A stretch of DNA of 64,000 bases from JAOUEA01 sp041287635 (GCA_041287635.1 JBGGNG010000003.1:1-64000), one strand, 5' to 3'; numbered from the stretch's first letter, positions 33,210 to 41,799 are shown. Made by a program: numbers and translations. Notes: a model not told the origin generated them from the letters alone.

Positions 33210-34153
33210 GCTTCCTGTCGACGGCGGTGCAGCAGGTGTTGGAAGATGCGCCGTTCTGCGCCGTGGCTACCTCGACGCCTCGCGGTCCGCACTGCACGCC
33301 GCTCGTCTTCGCCTACTCGGGCGGCCGGGTGTGGCTCACGACCTCGCGGGGCTCGGTGAAGACCCGGGCGTGGAAGGTGGACCCCGGTGTCGCGGGGCTC
33401 GTTCGTCTCGGCGACCTCGCCGTCACCTTCACCGGCACGGTCAAGACCTACGACGCCCTCGATAGGAACTCGTGGGGTGCGGCGGTCACCGGCGCCACGT
33501 CGATCGCGCGGGCCACCGCGCGGTTCAGCAAGAAGAACGCTCGGTTCTTCGCCGGGTACGCGTTCGACGCTCGGCAGGTGCCGCTCGCGTGGACCCCGCC
33601 GGGCCGCGTCTTCGTGGGCATCGATCTCGAGCGCACGGCCCTGCTCGACGAGGACGGCGTGCAGGAGGGGCGGGGTCGCTGGGGTGGCGAGGCGATGGGG
33701 CACGCGACGTTCCGCCAGGTGAAGCAGGGCCCCGATCCGCTGGCCGTGCTGCCGCCCGACGTGGCGACCACCCTCGGGCGCAGCGGTGAGGGCGCGCTGA
33801 CCGTCGCAGGCGCTCGGGGGCCTGTGGTGCTCCCGGTGCGGTGGCTCGCCGAGCCCTCGGCCCTGTACGTGGCCCTGCCGGCCGAGTCGCTCGCGCTCGC
33901 CGACGCCGGTCCCGATGCCCCGGTCGCCCTGACGGTCGACGAGGCGAGCGAGTGGCGAGCGCGCGACATGGCGGGCGCGATGGTGCAGGGCACGGCCGCG
34001 TGCTACGTGCTCGACGCCCTCGGGTCGGGCGCGAAGACCGCGCGCACGATCGCGACGGCGCTGCATCCCGGGGCGGGTGCCCTCGTTCGGATCCGCCCGA
34101 CCCGCCTCGTGTGGTGGAAGGGCTGGTCGAGCGGGAGCGCGGCGGCAGCGTGA
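33206..34153 (+). CDS. Pyridoxamine-phosphate-oxidase-fold (PNPOx-like) protein
   Basis: A 315-residue flavin/split-barrel protein. The N-terminal FCAVATSTPRGPHCTPLVFAY and VWLTTSRGSVKTRAW match the PNPOx-like beta-barrel, which binds FMN, F420 or haem in relatives. The C-terminal half (about 175-315) carries a second, weaker copy of a similar fold, beginning near GALTVAGARGP. GTG 33206 overlaps the CPBP gene stop. Assignment to the fold is good, but cofactor and substrate are unresolved. An F420 role is plausible given other F420-linked genes here. Confidence 0.75.
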   Translation: MSFLSTAVQQVLEDAPFCAVATSTPRGPHCTPLVFAYSGGRVWLTTSRGSVKTRAWKVDPGVAGLVRLGDLAVTFTGTVKTYDALDRNSWGAAVTGATSIARATARFSKKNARFFAGYAFDARQVPLAWTPPGRVFVGIDLERTALLDEDGVQEGRGRWGGEAMGHATFRQVKQGPDPLAVLPPDVATTLGRSGEGALTVAGARGPVVLPVRWLAEPSALYVALPAESLALADAGPDAPVALTVDEASEWRARDMAGAMVQGTAACYVLDALGSGAKTARTIATALHPGAGALVRIRPTRLVWWKGWSSGSAAAA

Positions 34154-34599
34154 CGACGGTCGAGTTCTCCGTCGAGGTCGACGCGCCCGCCGAGACCGTG
34201 TGGGAGATCGCGAGCGACCCCCGGAACCTCCCGCAATGGGACAAGCACATCGTGCGGGTCGACCTTCCCGAGGGAGGGATGGCGCGGGACGCCCGCTACG
34301 GCGTCGTGATGGCCCTGATGGGCGTGCAGGCCACGGTGCGCGCCACCGTGCTGGAGTGGGAGCCCCCGTGGCGCTCGAGCGTCCGCCTGGAAGGCCTGCT
34401 CGACGCGACCGTGACGACGTCGGTAGCCTCCCTGCCGTTCGATCGCAGCGTGCTGCGTCACGAGGTGACCTACCGGTTCCGCGGACCGCTCGGTGGGTTC
34501 GGTGCCGCGGGGCTTAACGCGATGGGCGGCGCGGGATACGCGCTCCGCCACGGGGTGCTCGCTCAGAAGCGCGAGATCGAGGAGCGAGCCCGGGCGTGA
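34150..34599 (+). CDS. SRPBCC (START-like) domain protein 2
   Basis: A 149-residue SRPBCC-fold protein with the usual opening, FSVEVDAPAETVWEIASDPRNLPQWD, and a long amphipathic C-terminal helix. It overlaps both neighbours by 4 nt (GTGA), so it should be translated in step with the PNPOx-like and PAP2 genes. It resembles the 20669-21121 protein only in fold. A lipophilic ligand is expected from the family; which one is unknown. Confidence 0.78.
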   Translation: MTTVEFSVEVDAPAETVWEIASDPRNLPQWDKHIVRVDLPEGGMARDARYGVVMALMGVQATVRATVLEWEPPWRSSVRLEGLLDATVTTSVASLPFDRSVLRHEVTYRFRGPLGGFGAAGLNAMGGAGYALRHGVLAQKREIEERARA

Positions 34600-35189
34600 T
34601 CGTCGGCTCGGTCGTCAAGGGCGCGGCGTTCGCCGCCGCCGCTGCTGCCGTTGGCTATGTCGCCCTCGCGACCGACGAAGGACGTGCCGCCGACGCCGAT
34701 CTCTTCGCGACGGTGAACCGCGGGCACGGGCCCGGCGCCGACCGTCTGTTCGCCGGCGTCACCGAGCTCGGCTCCCTCTACGCGGTCGGGGCGGCCACGG
34801 GCGCGCTGGCCGGGCTCGGCCGGCCTCGCCAGGCCACGCGTGCGTTCGCGGCGGCCGGCGCCACCTGGCTGCTGGGGCAGGGGGTGAAGAAGCTGGTCGA
34901 CAGGCCACGGCCGTACGACGCGGACCCCGAGGGCACCCGCGCCATGATCGCGCCGCCGATGGGCACGTCGTGGCCGAGTAGCCACCCGGCGGTGCTCGGT
35001 GCGTTCACGACGGTCGCCGGGCGCGAGCTCGGGGCGGGCTCGATCGCGCGAGCCGGCCTGACGACGCTGGGAGCGATGGTAGCCGCCTCGCGGGTCTACC
35101 TCGGCGTGCACTACCCGAGCGATGTGGTGAGCGGGTTCCTGATAGGACGAGCCGTCGCCGCGGTGTGGCCGCGGGGGCGCCGCGGCTAG
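34596..35189 (+). CDS. PAP2-family phosphatase
   Basis: A 197-residue membrane phosphatase. The three motifs of the acid phosphatase family are present: KKLVDRPRP, PSSH (PSGH in many relatives) and SRVYLGVHYPSDV. Four to six membrane helices surround them. It should act on lipid phosphates such as undecaprenyl pyrophosphate or phosphatidic acid at the outer face of the membrane. GTG 34596 overlaps the previous stop. Its short length fits the PgpB/undecaprenyl-phosphatase type, but the lipid is not assigned. Confidence 0.85.
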   Translation: MIVGSVVKGAAFAAAAAAVGYVALATDEGRAADADLFATVNRGHGPGADRLFAGVTELGSLYAVGAATGALAGLGRPRQATRAFAAAGATWLLGQGVKKLVDRPRPYDADPEGTRAMIAPPMGTSWPSSHPAVLGAFTTVAGRELGAGSIARAGLTTLGAMVAASRVYLGVHYPSDVVSGFLIGRAVAAVWPRGRRG

Positions 35190-35192
35190 ACT
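35187..35192 (+). promoter_or_regulatory. Leaderless -10 hexamer for lgt
   Basis: TAGACT ends 8 nt before GTG 35201, giving lgt its own promoter inside the operon. Confidence 0.45.
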
Positions 35193-35200
35193 GCCGCGCG

Positions 35201-36187
35201 GTGCTGCATCCCCTCGCGCAGATCGGCTGGCCCGTCCTCGACCGCGTCCGCTTCGGGGACACGTTCGCGGTCTCGCCCCACGGCCTGTTCATCGCGATCG
35301 GCTTCGTGGTCGGCGCATGGATGCTCGGGCGCATCGCCCCCCGGTGGGGGGTGGCGCACGACGACGTGCAGGGCGTCGTGTTCTGGTCGTTGATCGGGGC
35401 GATCGTCGGGGCCCGGCTCTTCTACGTGATCGGACACCTCTCGGATTTCGACTCGGTCCTCGGTACATTCAAGATCTGGGAAGGCGGCTTTTCCCTGCTC
35501 GGCGGCATCGCCGGAGCGGTCATCGTGAACGTGCCGCGCGTGCGCCGTGAGGGGTACCGGTTCTTCCAGGTCGCCGACCCGGTCGCGCCGGCGCTCGCCC
35601 TCGGTATCGCGATCGGCCGCATCGGCGACCTGATCATCGCCGATCATCTCGGCAGGCCCACGGGTTGGCTCCTCGCGTGGACCTATCGCGGCGGGACGAT
35701 AGCCCCACCGTTCTCGTGCCAAGAGGGGTTCTGCCAGGCGTCGCTGCACGAGGGGCATCTCGAGACGATCTCGCGCGAGGGTGCTCGGCTGCTCGATGAG
35801 GCCGGACAGGTCGTCGCCGAGGGTGTCGGGGTGCACCAGACCGCGCTCTACGACCTGATGAGTGCGACCGCCCTGTTCCTGCTCCTGTACGTGGTGCTGA
35901 TGCGATCGCCACGCCGAGAGGGCATCCTGACCCTGACGTTCGGCCTCTGGTACGGCGTCTCTCGACTCGTCGAGGACTCGCTCCGCATCGACAAGCGGGT
36001 CTACGGGCTCACGGGAAGCCAGTGGACCGCGCTCACGGTCGCCACGGTCTGTGCCGCGATGCTGGTGTGGTTCGCGCTCCACCCCGACCCGGAAGCGCCC
36101 AACGGCGGGGGATCGGCGCACCCGAACGAGGAGTCCTCCGATGGGCGGACGGCGTCTGACACGGCGCCGGCCGAGGTCGCGTGGTGA
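35201..36187 (+). CDS. lgt: Prolipoprotein diacylglyceryl transferase
   Basis: A 328-residue membrane enzyme that moves diacylglycerol from phosphatidylglycerol to the Cys of prolipoproteins. Lgt motifs are visible: SPHGLFIAIGFV, the GARLFYVI segment, EGGFSLLGGI and the signature GRIGDLIIADHLGRPTGW, the last with D in place of the usual N. Seven membrane helices are expected. GTG 35201 is set by TAGACT 8 nt before. It fits the many lipoproteins encoded nearby. The C-terminal tail (about 305-328) is unusual: hydrophilic, Gly/Ser/Asp-rich. Confidence 0.93.
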   Translation: MLHPLAQIGWPVLDRVRFGDTFAVSPHGLFIAIGFVVGAWMLGRIAPRWGVAHDDVQGVVFWSLIGAIVGARLFYVIGHLSDFDSVLGTFKIWEGGFSLLGGIAGAVIVNVPRVRREGYRFFQVADPVAPALALGIAIGRIGDLIIADHLGRPTGWLLAWTYRGGTIAPPFSCQEGFCQASLHEGHLETISREGARLLDEAGQVVAEGVGVHQTALYDLMSATALFLLLYVVLMRSPRREGILTLTFGLWYGVSRLVEDSLRIDKRVYGLTGSQWTALTVATVCAAMLVWFALHPDPEAPNGGGSAHPNEESSDGRTASDTAPAEVAW

Positions 36188-36591
36188 GCGCCGTTCGTCC
36201 CGACGCGCCGGCGCTGCGCATCGTGGCGATGCCGGGCGCGTACACCGTCTGCCGGTTCCCGGCGGATGCCCCGGTGCCGTCGTGGGTCGCGGGACCCTTC
36301 ACGTCGGTCACCCGCACGCCGAACGAACTGTCGATCGTCTGCCGCACCGAACGGGTGCCCGCCGAGGTCCCCGGGGAAGACGGCTGGCGCTGCCTGTACC
36401 TCGACGACACGTTCGACCTCTCGCTCGTCGGGGTGCTCCATGCCGTGACGCAACCGCTCGCCGCGGCGGGGGTCTCCGTGTTCACGATCGCGACCTACGA
36501 CACGGACTACGTGCTCGTGCGGCGCTTCGCCGAGGCGGTCGCGGCGCTGCGGGAAGCCGGGCACGAACTGACCGGGGACCTCGACGACTAG
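36184..36591 (+). CDS. ACT-domain protein
   Basis: A 135-residue protein with ACT-type folds similar to the ACT_7/aspartate-kinase-like group: a first half with YTVCRFPADAPVP and a second containing GVLHAVTQPLAAAGVSVFTIATYDTDYVLV. ACT domains bind amino acids or other small ligands. No enzymatic domain is attached. GTG 36184 (or 36181) overlaps the lgt stop. Ligand and partner are unknown. Confidence 0.75.
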   Translation: MSAVRPDAPALRIVAMPGAYTVCRFPADAPVPSWVAGPFTSVTRTPNELSIVCRTERVPAEVPGEDGWRCLYLDDTFDLSLVGVLHAVTQPLAAAGVSVFTIATYDTDYVLVRRFAEAVAALREAGHELTGDLDD

Positions 36592-36615
36592 TCCAAGATG
36601 CACTGGCCGGATCGA

Positions 36616-37716
36616 CTAGCTGGTCATCAGCGTCAGGGGCTTGCCCACGTGGGATTTCGTCGCCCGCGCGACCGCCGACGCGGCCTCACGCAGCGCCACG
36701 CTCGCCGGGGCGTCGGGCTCCGTGATCACGATCGGCGAGCCCGTGTCGCCGCCCTCGCGCATCGCGGGCATCAGGGGCACCTGCGCCATAAGGGGCACGC
36801 TGAGGTGGTCGGCGGCTTCCTGCCCGCCCCCTTCACCGAAGATCGCCTCGCGCTCGCCACAGTGCGGACACACGAACCAGCTCATGTTCTCGACGACGCC
36901 GATCGGACGCAGGTTCGTGCGCTCGGCCATCCGGCCCGCCCGCTCGGCCACGGTGCGCGCGGCCTCCTGCGGGGTGGTGACGACGAGCATCGACGCGCCC
37001 GGCAGGAAGGAAGCGAGCGAGATCGACACGTCGCCGGTGCCGGGAGGAAGGTCGCACAGCAGGAAGTCGAGATCACCCCAGTACACATCGCCCAGGAACT
37101 GCTCGATCGCCTTGTGCAGCATCGGGCCCCGCCAGATCACCGGGGTGTCGTCGGGCACGAAGAAACCCATCGAGATCACCTTCACCCCGTACCCCTCGAG
37201 CGGCATGATCATGTTGTCGAACCCCACGGGCTTGCCCGAGACGCCCAGCATGCGCGGCACGCTGAATCCCCAGACGTCGGCATCGAGCACGCCGACCTTC
37301 TTGCCCTCGGCCGCCATCGCCGCGGCCAGGTTCACCGTGACCGATGACTTGCCGACGCCGCCTTTGCCCGAGGCCACCGCGATCACCGAGGTCGACGGCG
37401 GGAACTGGATCTTCTGCTGGGGGGTGGGCGCGCCGCCCCGCAGCGTCGAGACAAGCCCCTCGCGCTGCTGCTGGCTCATCGGGGTGAGCCGCACGTCGAC
37501 GCGCTCGACCCCGTCGAGTGGCTGCACCGCGGCGGTCACGTCGTTCGTGATCCGGTCCTTGAGCGGGCAGCCCTCGATCGTGAGCAGCACGTGTATCTCG
37601 ACGCGGCCTCCGTCGATCGCGATCGACTCCAGCATGCCGATGTCTTCGATCGGGCGCCCGATCTCGGGGTCCATCACGTCCCGCAGCGCCTGCCGCACCT
37701 GCTCCTCGGTGACCAC
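36616..37716 (-). CDS. Mrp/NBP35-family iron-sulfur cluster carrier ATPase
   Basis: A 366-residue P-loop protein. A DUF59/MIP18-like domain occupies about 1-85, followed by a deviant Walker A, SGKGGVGKS, and the NBP35/ApbC core with DLPPGTGD. The CxxC in FVCPHCGE provides the shared Fe-S site. It carries Fe-S clusters to target enzymes. GTG 37716 follows AAAGGGACGATC. It is divergent from a SufR-like regulator across a 75-bp region with a palindrome, which suggests Fe-S-responsive control. It could be named mrp or apbC. Confidence 0.9.
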   Translation of the reverse strand: MVTEEQVRQALRDVMDPEIGRPIEDIGMLESIAIDGGRVEIHVLLTIEGCPLKDRITNDVTAAVQPLDGVERVDVRLTPMSQQQREGLVSTLRGGAPTPQQKIQFPPSTSVIAVASGKGGVGKSSVTVNLAAAMAAEGKKVGVLDADVWGFSVPRMLGVSGKPVGFDNMIMPLEGYGVKVISMGFFVPDDTPVIWRGPMLHKAIEQFLGDVYWGDLDFLLCDLPPGTGDVSISLASFLPGASMLVVTTPQEAARTVAERAGRMAERTNLRPIGVVENMSWFVCPHCGEREAIFGEGGGQEAADHLSVPLMAQVPLMPAMREGGDTGSPIVITEPDAPASVALREAASAVARATKSHVGKPLTLMTS

Positions 37717-37746
37717 GATCGTCCCTTTCCCTCTAAGCTTGATTCA

Positions 37747-37762
37747 CACGGTGTTGACCGTG
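37747..37762. promoter_or_regulatory. Palindromic operator candidate between mrp and SufR-like gene
   Basis: CACGGT-GTTG-ACCGTG is a perfect 6-bp inverted repeat with a 4-nt spacer, 31 bp from the mrp start and 30 bp from the regulator start. It is the only clear dyad in the divergent gap. Binding by the adjacent regulator is inferred. Confidence 0.5.
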
Positions 37763-37791
37763 GAAATCCATGATACGCGCGAGGGGTCCGA

Positions 37792-38472
37792 ATGGCCGAG
37801 CCGTCTCCGATCGAGGTCCATAAGGCGCTGGCCGATGACACCAGGTACCGCCTCTACCGCTACCTGCGGCTGTCCGGCCGACCGGTCTCGGTTCGTGAGC
37901 TGTCGATCCGCCTCGGCCTCCACGTCAACACCCTGCGCCCGCACTTGCGGCGCCTCGAGGAGGCGGGCCTCGTCACGAGCGAGGCACAACGGGGTGTGGC
38001 CTCGGTGGGCCGGCCGCAGACCGTCTACTCCGTCGTCGAGCGCGAGGAGCGCGAGGGACGCGACTACAGGCTGTTCGCTGAGATCGTGGCGGGTCAGGTC
38101 ACGGGCTCGCGACAGCGATCACGGGCGGTGGCGTCGGCGCGCGAATGGGGTGCCTACCTCGTGGGGCGCTCGGCCCCGAAGCCAGGCGGTCGCAGCTCGA
38201 GCGGCCCGAACCTCGCGGTGCTGCAGGAAGCGCTCTCCGAGGCAGGATTCGACCCTCGGTTCCGCCGTCACGGGCGCGCCCGGGTCGACATCACGCTGCG
38301 CGACTGTCCCTTCCGCGACCTGCTCGACGAGCATCGGGACCTGGTGTGCGCCCTGCACCGCGGACTGCTCGAGGGCATGCTCGCGAGCTCGCGGCCGCCG
38401 ATGCGCCTGGATTCGTTCGAGCCCCTCGCAGATCGCTCCGCCGTCTGTCGCCTCTCGGCCGTGCCCGAATGA
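37792..38472 (+). CDS. SufR-like winged-helix regulator with three cysteines
   Basis: A 226-residue DNA-binding protein. The N-terminal 80 residues form an ArsR-type winged helix (ELSIRLGLHVNTLRPHLRRLEEAGLV). The C-terminal domain has Cys172, Cys186 and Cys219 (C-x13-C-x32-C), comparable to the three cluster-ligating cysteines in SufR/Rv1460 proteins. A [4Fe-4S] or [2Fe-2S] sensor of Fe-S status is therefore likely. GAGGGGTCCGA precedes ATG 37792. The neighbour on the other side of the palindrome is an Fe-S carrier, not the suf operon. Metal content is an inference. Confidence 0.78.
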   Translation: MAEPSPIEVHKALADDTRYRLYRYLRLSGRPVSVRELSIRLGLHVNTLRPHLRRLEEAGLVTSEAQRGVASVGRPQTVYSVVEREEREGRDYRLFAEIVAGQVTGSRQRSRAVASAREWGAYLVGRSAPKPGGRSSSGPNLAVLQEALSEAGFDPRFRRHGRARVDITLRDCPFRDLLDEHRDLVCALHRGLLEGMLASSRPPMRLDSFEPLADRSAVCRLSAVPE

Positions 38473-38487
38473 GCATCCGCGACTTAC

Positions 38488-38516
38488 GTACGTATCGCCT
38501 GAGGCGAACCACGTAC
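38488..38516 (+). repeat. Interrupted inverted repeat between regulator and pilT
   Basis: GTACGT-a-TCGCCT-g-AGGCGA-acc-ACGTAC: two nested 6-bp arms. It starts 15 nt after the regulator stop and ends about 104 nt before the pilT ATG. It may be a terminator without a U-run or a regulatory site; the sequence does not decide. Confidence 0.4.
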
Positions 38517-38619
38517 ACAGACTGAAGTCGGAGCTCGTCTCGTCCGATGCAGAGGGAGCACACCGGGTGACGGCGGTTCGCCCGGCTTCCACACGCGATC
38601 AACGTCGGAGGAACAGGGT

Positions 38620-39741
38620 ATGGAGCAGACGGCCACGACGTCGTCGGACGGCACGCCGATCGTGCCGGAGTTCAACGCATGGCTCGAGCAGCTCGTCGCC
38701 GGGGAAGGCTCGGACCTGCACGTGAAGGTCGGCTCGGCCCCGATGATCAGGCTTCCCAAGGGACTTCGCCGCCTCGACCGTGATCCGCTCACGGGCATCG
38801 AGTGCCAGGCGATCGCCGACGGCATCATCCCCCCGGATCGGATGCAGCGGTTCCTCGACACCGGTGAGATCGACTTCGCCTACTCGATCCACAACGTCGG
38901 CCGGTTCCGCGTCAACGTGTTTCGCCAGCGCGGATCGGTGAGCATGGTGCTGCGGAAGCTGCGCTTCGGCGGGCCGTCGTTCGAGGAGGTCGGGCTCCCC
39001 GACGCGGTCCGCAAGATCGCCGAGGAGCAGCGAGGCCTGGTCCTCGTGACCGGACCGACCGGGTCGGGCAAGACGACGACCCTGGCCGCGATGATCGACT
39101 ACATCAACAAGACCAAGCCGGTGCACATCGTCACGATCGAAGACCCGATCGAGGTGTTGCACAAGGACGACGTCGCATCGATCAATCAACGCGAGGTCGG
39201 AAACGACACGCAGGACTTCCTCGTGGCACTCCGCGCGGCCCTGCGGCAGGATCCCGACGTGATCCTGATCGGCGAGATGCGCGACACGGAGACGGTCCGC
39301 GCTGCGATCGCCGCAGCAGAGACCGGACACCTCGTGCTGTCGACACTGCACACGGTCGATGCGACCGAGACCGTCAACCGGGTGATCGACTTCTTCCCCC
39401 CCTATCAGCAGAAGCAGGTGCGACTCGCCCTCGCCGGGACGCTGCGCGGCATCATCTGTCAACGGCTCGTGCCGACGATCGACGGCACGAGGACGCCCGG
39501 GATCGAGATCCTGATCAACAACGGACGTGTCGCGGAGCGCATCGCCGACCCCGACAAGACGCATGAGATCAAGGACGTGATCCAGGACGGCGGGTTCTAC
39601 GGCATGGTCACGTTCGACCAGAGCCTGCTGCAGCTCGTGCAGGAAGGCAGGGTCACGGTCGAGGACGCGTTCCAAGCCGTCTCGAACCGCCACGACTTCG
39701 AGCTGGCGATGCAGCAAGCCGGCATGCCCCTCCCCGTCTAG
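38620..39741 (+). CDS. PilT-like type IV pilus retraction ATPase
   Basis: A 373-residue secretion-type AAA ATPase. Walker A is GPTGSGKTTT, the Asp box reads TIEDPIE, Walker B LIGEMRD, and the His box is in HLVLSTLHTVD. The N-terminal domain and total length match PilT; where PilT has AIRNLIRE this protein reads VAERIADP. GGAGGAACAGGGT precedes the ATG. No pilin, PilB or PilC gene is in the window, so it stands apart from any pilus cluster. It overlaps the convergent cupredoxin gene by 4 nt at the stop codons. A retraction motor is likely. Confidence 0.87.
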   Translation: MEQTATTSSDGTPIVPEFNAWLEQLVAGEGSDLHVKVGSAPMIRLPKGLRRLDRDPLTGIECQAIADGIIPPDRMQRFLDTGEIDFAYSIHNVGRFRVNVFRQRGSVSMVLRKLRFGGPSFEEVGLPDAVRKIAEEQRGLVLVTGPTGSGKTTTLAAMIDYINKTKPVHIVTIEDPIEVLHKDDVASINQREVGNDTQDFLVALRAALRQDPDVILIGEMRDTETVRAAIAAAETGHLVLSTLHTVDATETVNRVIDFFPPYQQKQVRLALAGTLRGIICQRLVPTIDGTRTPGIEILINNGRVAERIADPDKTHEIKDVIQDGGFYGMVTFDQSLLQLVQEGRVTVEDAFQAVSNRHDFELAMQQAGMPLPV

Positions 39742-40277
39742 GCGGCCGTCGGGCTCGCGGCGTCGCGCCGGCGGAAGCCGGCCAGGCCAGCCCCCGCTGC
39801 CGCCCCGACCAGCAGGCCGACGGCTCCCGCAGCGAGCCATGCTCTGCCGTCCGACTCGGACCCCGACGAGGTGGTGGGCGGTCCGGCGTCGGCGAGCGCC
39901 TGTACGCCGGTCTCCTCGCCGACCACGACCACCCCGTTCATGCCCGGATGCAGCGTGCAGGCGAAGGGGTAGATGCCGTCGACCTTGAACGAGGTCGTGA
40001 ACCGATCGCCCTGCCCCATGTCCTCGTAGTGACCCCACCCTGTGCCACTCACGTTGTGCGCGGTCGGGTCGCGGTTGACGAACGTGACCGTCTCGCCGAC
40101 GTCGGCCCGGAGTGTCGACGGCGTGAAGCAGGCACCCTCCAGCACTACCTGTTCGGCAGATCCCTCGGTCGGAGCGCAATGGCCCCCGCCACCGGCGGCC
40201 GCGCTCGCTGCGCCTGTGAGCGCTCCGATCGTGCCTAGCACGGCGATCGTCGCGATCCTTCGTGTGCGCGTCATCAC
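39738..40277 (-). CDS. Membrane-anchored cupredoxin 3
   Basis: A 179-residue exported blue-copper-like protein. A signal peptide (about 1-28) is followed by a cupredoxin domain with ligands His74, Cys107, His110 and Met113 (FACTLHPGM). Cys34 and Cys50 could pair. A Ser/Gly linker ends in one transmembrane helix (about 150-170) and an Arg-rich end, giving an outward-facing anchored domain, unlike the lipoproteins at 3647 and 28315. The start (GTG 40277/ATG 40274) follows GACGGGAGGCC. The copper ligand set is clear; the redox partner is not. Confidence 0.85.
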   Translation of the reverse strand: MMTRTRRIATIAVLGTIGALTGAASAAAGGGGHCAPTEGSAEQVVLEGACFTPSTLRADVGETVTFVNRDPTAHNVSGTGWGHYEDMGQGDRFTTSFKVDGIYPFACTLHPGMNGVVVVGEETGVQALADAGPPTTSSGSESDGRAWLAAGAVGLLVGAAAGAGLAGFRRRDAASPTAA

Positions 40278-40341
40278 GGCCTCCCGTCCTCTCCCTCGAT
40301 CTCGCCCTAACTACACCGACGAGAGGCGGGGGGTTCCCTTC

Positions 40342-41160
40342 TCAGCCCACATCGATGGCCGGTGTCACCGACTCGGCGATGCGGACCGCCTCGTGTCTGC
40401 CGAGCGTTGTCTCGAGGCGGAACGTGAACCCGGCGTCCTGCCAGATCAGCACGTTCCCGGTGACGAGCAGCTGGATCAGCTCGTCGCCTGCGATCAGTAC
40501 GAGCTCGTGCTCACCGGTCGTCCAGAACGCTGGGCGGCCCTCGACGATCGCCTCGCCGTAGCGGTTCGTCTCGGCGAACAGCTCCTTCGACGCCACCTCC
40601 CACTCACCCTCGAACTGCATCAGCACCGCCCCTGCTTCGGTGCCGGGCAGGACCGGCACATCGGCGGTGGCCGGCCACGCGTTCACGATGCGTCGAACGA
40701 CCTGATCCGGCGCGACGCCCACCTGCGCGTCGTCGACCCACGTCCGGTCAGGGGGGCCGAGTGCCGCCGGCAGCGCGGCCGGGAACCCCGCGATCGCCGC
40801 GGCATCGTTCAGCGACACCTCACGCCCGAGGTCGGCGGACGTCGCAACGTTCGTGGGCAGCGCCGTCGGCCTGCCGGGCAGCACCTCGACCGCCACGGCC
40901 CCGAGCTCGATCACCACCCTGGCCGCCAAGGCGGCGCCGGCGAGCGCGAGCAGCGCTGCGGCGATCACCAGCAGCGTGCGTCGGCGGCTGGGGAGCGAGA
41001 GCCGGGGCGCGACCATCGATGGCGAGCCTTCGAACGCGCGGATCGTGGTGCCGACCGCCGTCGCGACGTCGGGCGTCCGAGGCCAGTCGACGCGGCCGGC
41101 CAGCTCGGCGAGGGCCGCATCCATCTGCTCCTCGGTCGGCGGGCGCATCCGGTCGCTCAT
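40342..41160 (-). CDS. Putative anti-sigma factor with one transmembrane helix
   Basis: A 272-residue protein placed directly after an ECF sigma gene with a 4-nt overlap. Residues about 1-55 are cytosolic; a single transmembrane helix spans about 60-78, and the rest is extracytoplasmic. No ZAS H-x3-C-x2-C motif is present, unlike the other anti-sigma here. The outer part (about 90-270) resembles DUF4367-like sensor regions, for example PAFWTTGEHELVLIAGDEL. Position and topology favour a sigma-factor brake; the interaction itself is inferred. Confidence 0.65.
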   Translation of the reverse strand: MSDRMRPPTEEQMDAALAELAGRVDWPRTPDVATAVGTTIRAFEGSPSMVAPRLSLPSRRRTLLVIAAALLALAGAALAARVVIELGAVAVEVLPGRPTALPTNVATSADLGREVSLNDAAAIAGFPAALPAALGPPDRTWVDDAQVGVAPDQVVRRIVNAWPATADVPVLPGTEAGAVLMQFEGEWEVASKELFAETNRYGEAIVEGRPAFWTTGEHELVLIAGDELIQLLVTGNVLIWQDAGFTFRLETTLGRHEAVRIAESVTPAIDVG

Positions 41161-41774
41161 CGGCTCTCCACCTCCACGACGGTCGCGGCCGAGGCCACCT
41201 CCGTGCGGAGCCGCACGAGCGCTCTCGAGAGCCTGGACTTCACCGTGCCGGGAGCCACGTCGAGCGCCTCGGCGGTCTCGGACTCGGACATCTCGAGCAG
41301 GTACCGGTAGGCCACCACCATCCGGTCGCGCTCTGGAAGCCGGTCGAGCGCGGCGACCAGGACCTCGGCGTCCGCGCGTTCGAGCGCCGCTGCCTCTGGC
41401 GCCGGAGCCGCGTCGCCCGATCCGATCGCGGCCGCCCGCACCGCGAGGCTTTCTCGGCGCCGTACGGAACGCCCGCGGTTGCGCGCCTCGTTCGCCACGA
41501 TCCGCAGGACCCACGGCCGGAACGGCGCGCCGGGTCGGAACCTCGGCAGCGCGAAGTACGCCTTCACGAACGCGTCCTGCACGGCATCCTCCGCCTCGCC
41601 ACGGTCGCGCACGACCAGCCAGGCGACGCGGAAGGCGACTGCCTGGTACCGCGTCACCAGCTCTTCGAACGCGCCGACGTCGCCGTCGCGGGCTCGGGCG
41701 GCGAGCTCGGCGTCTTCCGATGGTCGGCCCTGCACAGGGCGCTGATCGCTCACGTCTCGACCGTCATACACCAC
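41157..41774 (-). CDS. ECF RNA polymerase sigma factor 1
   Basis: A 205-residue extracytoplasmic-function sigma factor. Region 2 spans about 25-100, with VTRYQAVAFRVAWLVV and EAEDAVQDAFVKAY. Region 4 (about 145-195) has LPERDRMVVAYRYLLEMSESETAEAL and APGTVKSRLSRAL, the DNA-binding helix-turn-helix. It is paired with an overlapping anti-sigma gene. The start may be GTG 41774, or GTG 41753 seven codons later. Promoters it controls cannot be read from this window. Confidence 0.88.
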   Translation of the reverse strand: MVYDGRDVSDQRPVQGRPSEDAELAARARDGDVGAFEELVTRYQAVAFRVAWLVVRDRGEAEDAVQDAFVKAYFALPRFRPGAPFRPWVLRIVANEARNRGRSVRRRESLAVRAAAIGSGDAAPAPEAAALERADAEVLVAALDRLPERDRMVVAYRYLLEMSESETAEALDVAPGTVKSRLSRALVRLRTEVASAATVVEVESR

Positions 41775-41799
41775 CGAACGGGTCCCGGTTCCCGACGCG

